From Bacillaceae bacterium IKA-2 (lineage in GTDB: Bacteria > Bacillota > Bacilli > Bacillales > Anaerobacillaceae): a stretch of 64,000 nt of DNA. The stretch is from contig CP134492.1 in the NCBI GenBank assembly GCA_031761875.1, positions 1,364,001 to 1,428,000 of the forward strand. Direction: 5' to 3'. Below the pieces are notes generated by a model. That model did not search any database, had not been told where the DNA came from, and worked only from the letters and a program-made list of their open reading frames with translations. This document shows positions 9,653 to 19,390 of the stretch, in pieces (the stretch's first letter is position 1; every line of letters starts with the position of its first letter). The position numbers and the translations under genes are program-made.

Positions 9653-12600
9653 GTTTTATAGCAACTATGTGGAATGTAAATGTAATAACTTCACTCATAT
9701 TAAAACGTGGTATACGGTTTTATAGCAACTATGTGGAATGTAAATAGAAAAGCCCCAGACATACCGGAATAGGTTTTCCAGTTTTATAGCAACTATGTGG
9801 AATGTAAATTAGTGTAAGCCCGGCGGTTCCGTTTAAGGTGTCCGGTTTTATAGCAACTATGTGGAATGTAAATAAATACGATCGACTGATACAACAGGGG
9901 GGCAGGCCAGTTTTATAGCAACTATGTGGAATGTAAATCACGGTACTATGGGAAACGGCAAGCCGTGGAAGGGCTAGTTTTATAGCAACTATGTGGAATG
10001 TAAATGAAGATAGGCTTTAGCTTTCGTCCCAGGGCTACGGGTTTTATAGCAACTATGTGGAATGTAAATTTAGATATATACCCCCGTTCCGCAATAGAAT
10101 TCGGTGTTTTATAGCAACTATGTGGAATGTAAATACGAAATACTGGTCGTTGTAAATAAGATCGCCTTTCCGTTTTATAGCAACTATGTGGAATGTAAAT
10201 GATACATGGACGCACGATCATACTCCATATGGAATTGTTTTATAGCAACTATGTGGAATGTAAATAACAATGGCCCGGTTGGATCATATATAAAGGATTT
10301 CTGTTTTATAGCAACTATGTGGAATGTAAATGTTAATATCGTTGATGAAGCCATGGCCGCGACAACGTTTTATAGCAACTATGTGGAATGTAAATTCGGT
10401 TGGTAAAACAGCGTTTGCAATTGAAGTTTGCGTTTTATAGCAACTATGTGGAATGTAAATATGGGAGCCGTTAGGACGACACGAGCGCAAAAGTACGTTT
10501 TATAGCAACTATGTGGAATGTAAATTAACTCACGCGGCGGCGCCTCATCGTTCGGCCCTACCGTTTTATAGCAACTATGTGGAATGTAAATGGAAAGTAT
10601 CGGACTTATACGGGAACCAGCGACGCCGTTTTATAGCAACTATGTGGAATGTAAATGTAGTAAGCGGCGGCGAATTCAACAAGTTATACAACGTTTTATA
10701 GCAACTATGTGGAATGTAAATCACGATACTATGGGAAACGGCAAGCCGTGGAAGGGCTAGTTTTATAGCAACTATGTGGAATGTAAATCTGAAATGGCGA
10801 TCTTCATAGCAGCCCGCGCCGCTAGTGTTTTATAGCAACTATGTGGAATGTAAATACTATACAGTTCCCCCGCACCAGTCCTCACCTGTACGTTTTATAG
10901 CAACTATGTGGAATGTAAATTTTAAAAGTTTATAGTCTAATACTACAAATAATTTAGTTTTATAGCAACTATGTGGAATGTAAATGTATTTATGGCAGCC
11001 GTCATTGCAAGCAGGAGTTCCGAGTTTTATAGCAACTATGTGGAATGTAAATTTTGAAATGGTTGGCGCTTTTTTTGAAATGTTACGAGGTTTTATAGCA
11101 ACTATGTGGAATGTAAATAAAATGGTATAGAGTAATGCTGACAAACTTCTCGATGTTTTATAGCAACTATGTGGAATGTAAATATAATTCTTTAACCTCT
11201 GCCATTTTTACGGCCTCCCTGTTTTATAGCAACTATGTGGAATGTAAATGATGCAAATACCCTTTTGGCCTTAATCTTTTGTAACGTTTTATAGCAACTA
11301 TGTGGAATGTAAATCTTGTAATAGCAACGCTGGTTGATCTGTCCTTACACCGTTTTATAGCAACTATGTGGAATGTAAATTAATCATATCTTGTCCAATT
11401 ATACATGATTAATTAGGTTTTATAGCAACTATGTGGAATGTAAATGGTATTCCGTCATCTACAGCGTAAAATTCTTTCAATGTTTTATAGCAACTATGTG
11501 GAATGTAAATCATCATCGAGCGACGCTGTAATGTGCAACGTTATCGTTTTATAGCAACTATGTGGAATGTAAATGCAGGAATTACTGCAGAAGCCACAAC
11601 ATGGGTTGGAGTTTTATAGCAACTATGTGGAATGTAAATTCTGCTGATTGATGAGCATCCCTTGTGCTATCGTGTTTTATAGCAACTATGTGGAATGTAA
11701 ATTGTCATGGCAAGCGTCATTCAGAGACTAATTATTTTTGTTTTATAGCAACTATGTGGAATGTAAATCCTTTTGACTCGGGAAACATCCACGGCGTTTT
11801 CCTTGTTTTATAGCAACTATGTGGAATGTAAATTGAGTAGTAGCGTAATCCCCTGCATCGACTGCTTCTGTTTTATAGCAACTATGTGGAATGTAAATTC
11901 TGTTTGCTCGTATAGCTTGCCTATTTTAGACTTTGTTTTATAGCAACTATGTGGAATGTAAATAAATAGTTTGAACCTGGCAACCTTTGCAACGTCGCGT
12001 TTTATAGCAACTATGTGGAATGTAAATTTGTATGTTATGCCCTCGATAGCCATTAGTAAGCAACGTTTTATAGCAACTATGTGGAATGTAAATTAAAGTG
12101 TCTGACCTGCTAAAATAGTGTCCGTCCCTGTTTTATAGCAACTATGTGGAATGTAAATGATGATGCCCTTCTGCTAACGCTTCAAGCGACTGTTTGTTTT
12201 ATAGCAACTATGTGGAATGTAAATTGAATGGATCACTCTCGCTCATTGACGGCTTACTCAGTTTTATAGCAACTATGTGGAATGTAAATTTCATCTATAA
12301 GGCGTTCCAAGTAGTTCATACGTGGTTTTATAGCAACTATGTGGAATGTAAATTAAATATCGCCATTCCGAGTATGTATTCTCTTGTTGTTTTATAGCAA
12401 CTATGTGGAATGTAAATTAGAAATACCTACAAGTGGACAGTTTATGTTTGGGTTAGTTTTATAGCAACTATGTGGAATGTAAATTGTTTAAGTCATCCTC
12501 TGATACGATATTTGCGCTATCGTTTTATAGCAACTATGTGGAATGTAAATAATAATGTATCCGGTCTAATGAACTTGCTCATTTGTGTTTTATAGCAACT

Positions 12601-13494
12601 ATGTGGAATGTAAATTCTTTTATTAAATCATTGGTACAAAAACTTTATAATCGTTTTATAGCAACTATGTGGAATGTAAATAAAAACTTTTTAAACCAAG
12701 GTGTCCATGTACTGACAGTTTTATAGCAACTATGTGGAATGTAAATCTTGGATCTCCTGGGTACATAAGGCCGTTACTGTATGGGTTTTATAGCAACTAT
12801 GTGGAATGTAAATATTAATGATGATGAATTAAATAAGACTCTCACGATTATGTTTTATAGCAACTATGTGGAATGTAAATCGTGATAATTGTGATAGTGC
12901 TACAACGGTAATTTTTGTTTTATAGCAACTATGTGGAATGTAAATTCGTATCTGTCGCGACTTCGTATATAGGGATATCGTGTTTTATAGCAACTATGTG
13001 GAATGTAAATAACAGAGCTGCAGGAACTACTAAAGTTTGGTATTAGTTTTATAGCAACTATGTGGAATGTAAATGTACATGATGAGATAATCTGTCAGGT
13101 ACCTAGAAAGTTTTATAGCAACTATGTGGAATGTAAATTGTAATTGATTACCGTCACCAATTACTTTTAAATCGGTTTTATAGCAACTATGTGGAATGTA
13201 AATCTTACAACTTACAGTGTGAGTATGACCGCTAACTGTGTTTTATAGCAACTATGTGGAATGTAAATATACTTACTACTGGTGTAATACATATAAGAAT
13301 GGTTGTTTTATAGCAACTATGTGGAATGTAAATCCCGAAATGATGTTTGATTTTGATTTTCTAGCTATGTTTTATAGCAACTATGTGGAATGTAAATAGA
13401 CATTTAAACTCGTCACCTTGATAAACGGCATAATGTTTTATAGCAACTATGTGGAATGTAAATAAAAGCACCCGTTAAGGATGCTTATACTACT
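9653..13494 (+). CRISPR. type I-B CRISPR array, leader-proximal block (59 repeats)
   Basis: I count 59 copies of a 29-nt repeat starting GTTTTATAGCAAC, with ATGTGG in the middle and ending AATGTAAAT, first at 9653 and last at 13435-13463. I saw no substitutions in them. Spacers are 34-38 nt. The final spacer (13464-13494) is cut by the IS21 insertion and continues with GCTT at 19391-19394. The repeat is of the type seen with I-B systems of Firmicutes. Spacers 5 and 17 differ at one base, and spacer 13 has a homologue in the distal block. Short ORFs across the array are repeat artefacts. Confidence 0.98.
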
Positions 13495-13545
13495 TGTATT
13501 TGTCAACTCAAAAGCGGTCCACGAATCAGTTGAAAAAAGGTCCAC

Positions 13546-14292
13546 TTATTTAGTTGGTTTTAGCCATGACATTGTCTCTTCAAATCGGTGACTTACTTCT
13601 CGTGAAATATCTAAGATATGTGATTTGTGAGCAAGTCTATCTACAATTGCACCAGTAAGCATCGGGTCTTTAAAAATCTCTTCCCAGCGATCAAAAGCCA
13701 AGTTTGTTGTTATGATTATTGATCCTTTATCGTTTCTATTTGATAATAAATTAAATAGTATTTCACAACCAATTTTGTCAAATGATACGTATCCCAGTTC
13801 ATCTAAAACGACAAGACTGTACTTTTCAAATTTGGTTTTATATTGCGATAGTTTGCTTTCACTCATTGCTTCTTTTAACTCTATTATTAAGTTAGGTACA
13901 GAGATAAACAATACACTTTTGCCTTCCAAACACGCCTTAATACCAAGCCCAATACTATAATGTGATTTCCCGCAGCCAGGAGATCCTATTAAGATTATAT
14001 TTTCTTTATTTTCAATGAACTGCAACGTTTCTAGTTCTTCGAATTTCGGTATAAATTTCTTATGGTACTTACTCTTGTCGAAGTCTTCTAAGTACTTGTT
14101 AAGAGGGAATTTAGCCCTTCTGAGTCTATGTTTTAAACCATTCTCAAGCCTTAGTTCTAATTCTCTTTCGAGTAGACGACTTATCAGCTCTCGGTGGGTC
14201 ATGTTTGTATGGTTTGCTTCATCAAGAAGCATTTGATAATTGGTTTTTATATAGGGTAATTTTAGTATATGGGCCATTTCTTGTATTTGCAT
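13546..14292 (-). CDS. istB: IS21-family helper ATPase IstB
   Basis: IstB is the AAA+ ATPase that activates the IstA transposase and selects targets. The 248-residue protein shows Walker A GSPGCGKSHYSIGLG (~residues 103-117), Walker B LVVLDELGYV and sensor IIITTNLAF. ATG 14292 lies directly after the istA TAA (TAA-ATG) with GGAGGTGG upstream, the usual coupled istA-istB arrangement. The gene is intact, but its partner istA is interrupted, so the IS copy is probably immobile unless IstA is supplied in trans. Confidence 0.92.
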   Translation of the reverse strand: MQIQEMAHILKLPYIKTNYQMLLDEANHTNMTHRELISRLLERELELRLENGLKHRLRRAKFPLNKYLEDFDKSKYHKKFIPKFEELETLQFIENKENIILIGSPGCGKSHYSIGLGIKACLEGKSVLFISVPNLIIELKEAMSESKLSQYKTKFEKYSLVVLDELGYVSFDKIGCEILFNLLSNRNDKGSIIITTNLAFDRWEEIFKDPMLTGAIVDRLAHKSHILDISREVSHRFEETMSWLKPTK

Positions 14293-14973
14293 TTATTCCA
14301 CCTCCGAGAAACATAATTCGTTATATCTAGATACTTGCCTTGTAGCGATGTTGCTAAGTGCAGTTTTATCTATGTGCATAGATGGAATAATATCGATATG
14401 AGATTTATTGTATGTTTCTAGAATCAATAGTATTTCTTCGATTGGTTTATCATCATTTTCTTGAATGATCTCTATGAATTTTTTCTTGTTTCTGCTAAAA
14501 TTAGTATCATAGATGGCTTTTAACCTTGGTATGCTTTTTAGAGCGTGGGAGTTCTTGATTGCACCTGGTTTTTTGTTTAATGAGTTTAAGTAATGTTTAA
14601 TTTTAATACTTATCTCGTTAGTACCATCTATTTTTTTGTGTTCACAAACGAGTATGTTGTTTGAATAAAAGCCTATTGTGTCGTAATATTTCTTGATTGT
14701 TATTAAGCGTCCTACAAGATACTCCGGTACTGAATAGTGGTTGTTATCAACTCGTACAAAACTATATTTATTTGGTTTTTGCACTGTAACTGTTGCAAGA
14801 TCAAGCTTTGGTTTTGTAGGTTGAAGATGTTTTATTTCTTCAGAAATAGTGCTGTCTTTATTGAGTTCTATCAATATAGTATTCAAGTATTCACGTGCAT
14901 CATCGAATGTCTTAAACTTATAAGTTAACGCAAATGCTTTGTTCCTAATTATCTTCACGCTGCCCTCCACATG
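14293..14973 (-). pseudogene. istA: istA transposase, 3' half (split by RIT insertion)
   Basis: This is the C-terminal 226 codons of the IS21 DDE transposase, from the His codon at 14973-14971 through the stop before istB. The apparent start at 14970 is just the GTG valine codon of the KGHVEGSVKI junction. Joining position 18474 to 14973 (minus strand) restores one frame of 501 codons from the first possible ATG, or about 488 from the likelier start at 19259. As it stands the fragment has no start or ribosome binding site of its own. Confidence 0.9.
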
Positions 14974-14999
14974 ACCCTTCTAATGTAAAGCTTTGCATT

Positions 15000-15050
15000 A
15001 GAAGGGTAATGAAAAGTATATGATAATGTAAAGTAAGGCTGTTAGATAAC
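15000..15050 (+). repeat. RIT left terminal inverted repeat (51 bp)
   Basis: The sequence from AGAAGGGTAATG to GTTAGATAAC is the reverse complement of 18431-18481 with a single mismatch (C/T in GTTATYTAAC). It contains AATGTAAAGTAA, a motif repeated inverted about 50 bp further in on each side, which are candidate recombinase-binding sites. Confidence 0.92.
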
Positions 15051-15095
15051 TATAAACAAAGTGATTCTAGTTGTTTTACTTTACATTTTCAATGG

Positions 15096-15135
15096 CTATA
15101 TTTAATATAGGCGAGGTCGCCTACGTTAAATATAG
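15096..15135 (+). repeat. 40-bp palindrome abutting the first RIT recombinase ribosome binding site
   Basis: Two 19-nt arms (15096-15114 and 15117-15135, 17 of 19 pairing) are separated by two G. The 3' arm runs into the GGAGG of the first recombinase gene. In RNA it would form a long hairpin just 5' of the ribosome binding site; in DNA it could be an operator or binding site for the recombinases. Confidence 0.75.
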
Positions 15136-15147
15136 GAGGTTATGATT

Positions 15148-16395
15148 ATGGAACAAAAATATCAAACATTTGAACAACTGTCCTCAGAAGTAGTTAAATC
15201 CCTTCGGGATATGTCCTATTCCGAATCAAGGATAAGCCAATATCGTTCCGCGTGGCAAAAACTGGCTACTTTTATGGAAAACAATCAGATTGAGTATTAT
15301 TCAGCGTCAGTAGGTGGAGCATTTATAGCTGACTTTATTGGTACTGGGAAATACGAGGAATTTAGCCATTGGGAAAAGAGCATAATCCGGTGTGTGGATG
15401 TTCTAACTGAATTTCAGTCTACAGGAACGTTCCAATACAGAAGGGCAAAGAAATCCTACCAATTTTATGGTTGCATCGGTAATCCTATGGTGGATTTCCT
15501 TAATCACCGAAAATCTTTGGGTATTACAGAAAATACGCTTGGTCATTACCGATTAAATCTTCATCGCTTTCTTAGTTTTTTTAATGAAGAAGGAGTCATG
15601 GAAACCGAAGCAATTAAAAAACAACACATTTTAGGATTTGTGAATCAGCTTGGTTTTTATACACCTGCAACGCGCCACAGCATGCTTACCACTTTACGTG
15701 GGTTTATGAGATATCTACATGACAATGGGTATACAGGGATTGACTTTTCATACCTAATTCCAAAAGACAATTACAAGAAGCAATGTAAACTACCCACGAC
15801 ATATACGAAAAATGAAGTTGAATCATTAATCAATACTGTTGACAGAAGTAGCCCAAAAGGGAAGCGTGATGCTGCTATGATACTATTGGCTGCACGATTG
15901 GGATTGAGGGCTTCTGACATCTGTCTGTTGAAGTTTGAAAACATACACTGGGAAAAGAATACAATTACACTTGTTCAACAAAAGACTAAAAATAAGATTG
16001 AGCATCCACTTTTAATAGAAATAGGAGAGGCTATTATCGATTATCTGAAGTATGGACGGCCTAAATCTGATCTTCCTTATGTCTTCCTACATGCAATCCC
16101 GCCATATAACTGCCTAAATAGATCGACTTTGCATAGCATTGTTACTTTTTATCTCCGTCGTGCTGGCATTAAAAACATAACAGAAAAGAAACATGGTCCT
16201 CATGCTTTGAGGCACAGTCTTGCTGGGCAACTACTGGAACAAAAAATACCCATCCATGTTATATCAGAAGTGCTAGGTCACAAGAATACCGAAAGCACAA
16301 AAACTTATTTACGAATAGACTTAACATCTTTGAGCCAATGCGCATTAGATGTTCCACTCTTAAAAACGCCATTTTATGCCAAGGAGGTGGAATGA
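15148..16395 (+). CDS. RIT tyrosine recombinase 1
   Basis: This is the first of three tandem tyrosine recombinases. The protein of about 415 residues has an N-terminal core-binding (SAM-like) domain and a C-terminal catalytic domain with R in ARLGLRASD, HALRH (HxxR box), H in VLGHKNTEST and the nucleophile Y in TYLRI. I chose ATG 15148, eight nt after GGAGG; ATG 15142 is in frame but too close. Its TGA overlaps the start of recombinase 2 (ATGATG). Members of RIT trios differ in size and probably act together. Confidence 0.9.
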   Translation: MEQKYQTFEQLSSEVVKSLRDMSYSESRISQYRSAWQKLATFMENNQIEYYSASVGGAFIADFIGTGKYEEFSHWEKSIIRCVDVLTEFQSTGTFQYRRAKKSYQFYGCIGNPMVDFLNHRKSLGITENTLGHYRLNLHRFLSFFNEEGVMETEAIKKQHILGFVNQLGFYTPATRHSMLTTLRGFMRYLHDNGYTGIDFSYLIPKDNYKKQCKLPTTYTKNEVESLINTVDRSSPKGKRDAAMILLAARLGLRASDICLLKFENIHWEKNTITLVQQKTKNKIEHPLLIEIGEAIIDYLKYGRPKSDLPYVFLHAIPPYNCLNRSTLHSIVTFYLRRAGIKNITEKKHGPHALRHSLAGQLLEQKIPIHVISEVLGHKNTESTKTYLRIDLTSLSQCALDVPLLKTPFYAKEVE

Positions 16396-17366
16396 TGCCG
16401 AACTATTGTGGTATTTATGCTGGTTTAATCGAACAGTACATTGATTTCAAAAGAAACCTCGGTTACAAGTTTGTTGATGCCACTTACACACTTTCGTTAT
16501 TTGACAGATTTACAATAGATAATGCCGTATTAAAACTCGGTCTATCAAAGGAGATTGTTGATAAATGGAGTGAGAAGCGTCCAAATGAATCAGACAAGAC
16601 ACGTTATGCGAGGATTCATTATATTGCAAAATTTTCCGCCTATTTAAATGATATGGGATATCCATCACATATACCGAGATTGCCTAAAAAGTACAGCAGT
16701 ACGTTTGTACCACATATTTTCTCGAAAAAGGAAGTGAATGCATTCTTCGATGCATGTGATACGCTTAAAGTTAATAGACGATTTGAAACAACTGTGTATG
16801 TACTCCCCGCTTTATTTAGAATGCTATATGGCTGTGGCATCCGTATCAGCGAAGCGTTATCCCTAACATGTAAGGATGTTGATCTTGATGCAAAAAATAT
16901 TATTGTCAGGGAAACGAAAAACGGCAAAGACCGAATACTCCCATTATCTGAAACACTAACTGAGGTGTGTATTCAATATAGGAATGTTCGTCCCGGCAAA
17001 TATGAACCGAAAGGTTATTTTTTTATCAAGAACAATGGGCAAAAATGTAATGCCAAGGCAATATATGAATGGTTCAGAAAAATACTCTGGAATGCAGGAA
17101 TTCCACATGGTGGGAAGGGTTTTGGCCCAAGAATGCATGACTTTCGTCACACTTTCAGTGTACACTCTCTTGTGAAAATGTCAGAAGCTGGGCTAGATTT
17201 ATACTACTCACTCCCAATATTATCAAAATATCTTGGGCATCAGTCATTAGAGGCTACAGATAAGTATGTAAGGCTAACATCTGACATGTACCCTGATTTA
17301 ATTAGAGAAGTAGATAACGTTTGTGCCTATGTATTTCCGGAGGTTGACCATTATGAAGCCGACTGA
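16392..17366 (+). CDS. RIT tyrosine recombinase 2
   Basis: This second recombinase of the trio is about 324 residues. Catalytic residues visible: R in YGCGIRISEAL, HDFRH, H in LGHQSLEATDK and Y in DKYVRL. It starts at ATG 16392 (or 16395) just after AAGGAGGTGG, overlapping the stop of recombinase 1. In-frame sequence further upstream to 16338 belongs to the first gene. It overlaps recombinase 3 by 14 bp, as expected for a translationally coupled RIT operon. Confidence 0.9.
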   Translation: MMPNYCGIYAGLIEQYIDFKRNLGYKFVDATYTLSLFDRFTIDNAVLKLGLSKEIVDKWSEKRPNESDKTRYARIHYIAKFSAYLNDMGYPSHIPRLPKKYSSTFVPHIFSKKEVNAFFDACDTLKVNRRFETTVYVLPALFRMLYGCGIRISEALSLTCKDVDLDAKNIIVRETKNGKDRILPLSETLTEVCIQYRNVRPGKYEPKGYFFIKNNGQKCNAKAIYEWFRKILWNAGIPHGGKGFGPRMHDFRHTFSVHSLVKMSEAGLDLYYSLPILSKYLGHQSLEATDKYVRLTSDMYPDLIREVDNVCAYVFPEVDHYEAD

Positions 17367-18372
17367 TTTCTCTCGCTATCTGACAGGATTTCTTACAAAA
17401 TACCTGCCAGGAGAAATGGGGTTCAGTATAAATACGATTGCCTCTTATAGAGACACATTTGTACTTTTCCTTACATTTATCAAGGATAAAAAAGGAATAA
17501 AAACAAATTCTCTGACGCTGGGCATGATTAATAAGGAAATGGTTATTCACTTTCTTGACTGGATAGAAACAGAGCGTGGCTGTAGTACAGCCACAAGGAA
17601 CGTCCGCCTTGCGGCATTACACTCTTTCTTCCAATATCTCCAGTATCAGAGCCCCGATAATCTTTTGGAATGGCAGAGAATCCTTGGAATCCGGGTTAAG
17701 AAAACAGAAACAAAATCAATCAGTTACCTAACGCTTAATGGGATCAGACTACTTTTGGAAATGCCTGATCAGTCAACTAAAATAGGACGAAGAGATCTTG
17801 CTCTTTTGTCAATTATGTATGAAAGCGGTGGAAGAGTACAGGAAATCATTGACCTCACTCCGTCACAAGTACGTTTTGACAGACCATGTACTGTAAAGTT
17901 AATTGGTAAGGGGAATAAAGCCCGGATAGTCCCTCTGATGGATGCTCCGTTAGATTTATTAAATCGATATATGGATGAGCAGGGGCTGTTAAGTTTGTCA
18001 GCAAACATGTACCCATTGTTCTGTAACAAAAGAGGAGAAAAACTGACCCGGGCAGGGGTGAATTACATACTAGATAAATATGCACGCAAGGCTCGTATTA
18101 AAGATCAAATATTAATCCCAGAACGATTTAGCTGTCATTGTCTGAGACATTCAAAAGCTATGCACTTACTCCAAGCAGGAGTTAATCTCATATACATCCG
18201 TGATATACTAGGTCACCGTTCTGTCCAAACAACTGAAATTTACGCTAAGGTAGATTCAAAACAAAAAAGAGAAGCAATTGAAAAAGCATATACAGATGTT
18301 GTACCAAAAGGTGCACCTTCTTGGCAAAAAAGTGGAGATTTATTGGAATGGCTAAAAAGATTTGATAAATAA
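17353..18372 (+). CDS. RIT tyrosine recombinase 3
   Basis: This third recombinase is about 339 residues. Catalytic residues: R in YESGGRVQEI, HCLRH, H in LGHRSVQTTE and Y in EIYAKV. ATG 17353 follows GGAGGTTGACC and lies inside the end of gene 2. All three proteins keep a full R-H-R-H-Y set, so the element may still be active. The stop is 58 bp before the right inverted repeat. Confidence 0.9.
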   Translation: MKPTDFSRYLTGFLTKYLPGEMGFSINTIASYRDTFVLFLTFIKDKKGIKTNSLTLGMINKEMVIHFLDWIETERGCSTATRNVRLAALHSFFQYLQYQSPDNLLEWQRILGIRVKKTETKSISYLTLNGIRLLLEMPDQSTKIGRRDLALLSIMYESGGRVQEIIDLTPSQVRFDRPCTVKLIGKGNKARIVPLMDAPLDLLNRYMDEQGLLSLSANMYPLFCNKRGEKLTRAGVNYILDKYARKARIKDQILIPERFSCHCLRHSKAMHLLQAGVNLIYIRDILGHRSVQTTEIYAKVDSKQKREAIEKAYTDVVPKGAPSWQKSGDLLEWLKRFDK

Positions 18373-18430
18373 AATAGTGTTTGCGTTGCAGATAATGTAA
18401 AGTAAAACAGCGAGGGATCCTTTACTTACG

Positions 18431-18481
18431 GTTATTTAACAGCCTTACTTTACATTATCATATACTTTTCATTACCCTTCT
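18431..18481 (-). repeat. RIT right terminal inverted repeat (51 bp)
   Basis: This is the inverted partner of 15000-15050. Its outer end ACCCTTCT is also the start of the interrupted istA sequence, so the element boundary cannot be set more precisely than this octamer. Confidence 0.92.
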
Positions 18482-19259
18482 CGTTTCCACTGAAACAATT
18501 AGTGACGTTGATATCGAATCCGTAGTAGAGTGACAATTTTAGCAAATTCTCATTGAGGACTTTTTCAGTTTTACCTATGAATTTTGATACTACATTTCTC
18601 ATATTGTCGTACACAATCTCTGAATAAACGCCACCTAACATATCGAAGAAACGCACATGAGAATCCATAAAGACGTCTTGCTTTTGATTCTTATATAAAT
18701 ACGCCCATCTGAAATCAGCAGCTGGTGAAGATAGTACAGCTAGATGATAGGTATTGATCTCCCCGTTTATTTCTAACTTCACTTCGCCAAAATCATATTC
18801 AAGTCTTTGCCCTAAATCATATGATTGTTTAATAAAGCATTCCTTAGGTTTGTTTCTTTTTTCTCTGATTTTATTTGTAATAGTTGTATATCCAATATCA
18901 AACTTTTCATTGACTAGCATTTGGTGAATTTGCAAATTAGTCAGCTGTTGTTTATGTCGACCTAACTCTTTACACTTTTCAGATTCACTCTCTAGGATTT
19001 CGTCTAATCTGGTATCGATTTCTGCTGTGTACTTTCTTGGCTTTCTATTTTGAGCATTATACTTTGGTGCCTCGCATATTTTTTCTTGTACTTCTTGTAC
19101 TTCTTTTTTATTAACGTCTAAGGCATTCAACAGAGTATTGTTCTTCTGGTACTCATTCCAATAGATTGCGACTGTTTTCCGATTGATGTTTAAAAGCTTG
19201 GCAGCTTTTCTATTGGATACACCTTGCTGCTTTAGTTTTATTATTGCATGTTTGTCCAT
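18474..19259 (-). pseudogene. istA: istA transposase, 5' half (split by RIT insertion)
   Basis: This N-terminal part of the IS21 transposase has a helix-turn-helix (GVSNRKAAKLLNINRKTVA) followed by the beginning of the DDE core (EYDFGEVKLE; later IVYDNM, second Asp). The likely start is ATG 19259 with GGAG upstream; an in-frame ATG at 19298 is possible. After FSGNEKG the frame enters the RIT end and stops at 18450 after seven foreign residues, so the catalytic domain is truncated. Confidence 0.9.
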
Positions 19260-19390
19260 TATCTCAATCACTCCATCCCACCCCTTTACTGCCATCATAA
19301 CAGTAAGAGATTAGTGTTAAAGTACTGGACCGTTTTTCAATTGATATTATTCTATTAATGGGCCACTTTTAGAGTATCATAAACACTACT

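Larger units (their letters stand above)
14974..18481 (+). mobile_element. RIT (recombinase-in-trio) element inserted in istA
   Basis: Three overlapping tyrosine recombinase genes lie between near-perfect 51-bp inverted repeats (15000-15050 and 18431-18481, one mismatch). The octamer ACCCTTCT flanks the insert at 14974-14981 and 18474-18481, exactly 3,500 bp apart. Excising one unit restores the istA frame. The octamer may be a target duplication or the crossover overlap of the recombinases. The left end has an extra 26 bp outside the inverted repeat, forming the near-palindrome 14974-15007. No cargo gene is present. Confidence 0.88.
13495..19385 (-). mobile_element. IS21-family insertion sequence, itself carrying a nested RIT element
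   Basis: Ends are TGTATTTGTCAACTCAAAAG at the left and, read on the minus strand, TGTTTATGATACTCTAAAAG at the right: imperfect terminal inverted repeats with TGT/ACA tips. The flanking CTACT at 13490-13494 and 19386-19390 is the target duplication (5 bp, within the IS21 range). Subterminal repeats related to GGTCCA recur near both ends. Without the 3,500-bp nested element the IS is about 2.39 kb, the normal IS21 size. It encodes istA and istB on the minus strand, antisense to the array. Confidence 0.92.

Noticed and set aside
9729-13500. Many short ORFs in both strands across the array with recurring IYIPHSCYKT or FTFHIVAIK peptides
   Set aside because: The peptides are translations of the CRISPR repeat; there are no ribosome binding sites and the frames change with spacer length.
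14974-18481. Tn554-type transposon (tnpA-tnpB-tnpC)
   Set aside because: Tn554 has two tyrosine recombinases plus a small non-recombinase TnpC. Here all three proteins carry full tyrosine-recombinase motifs and long inverted repeats are present, which fits RIT.
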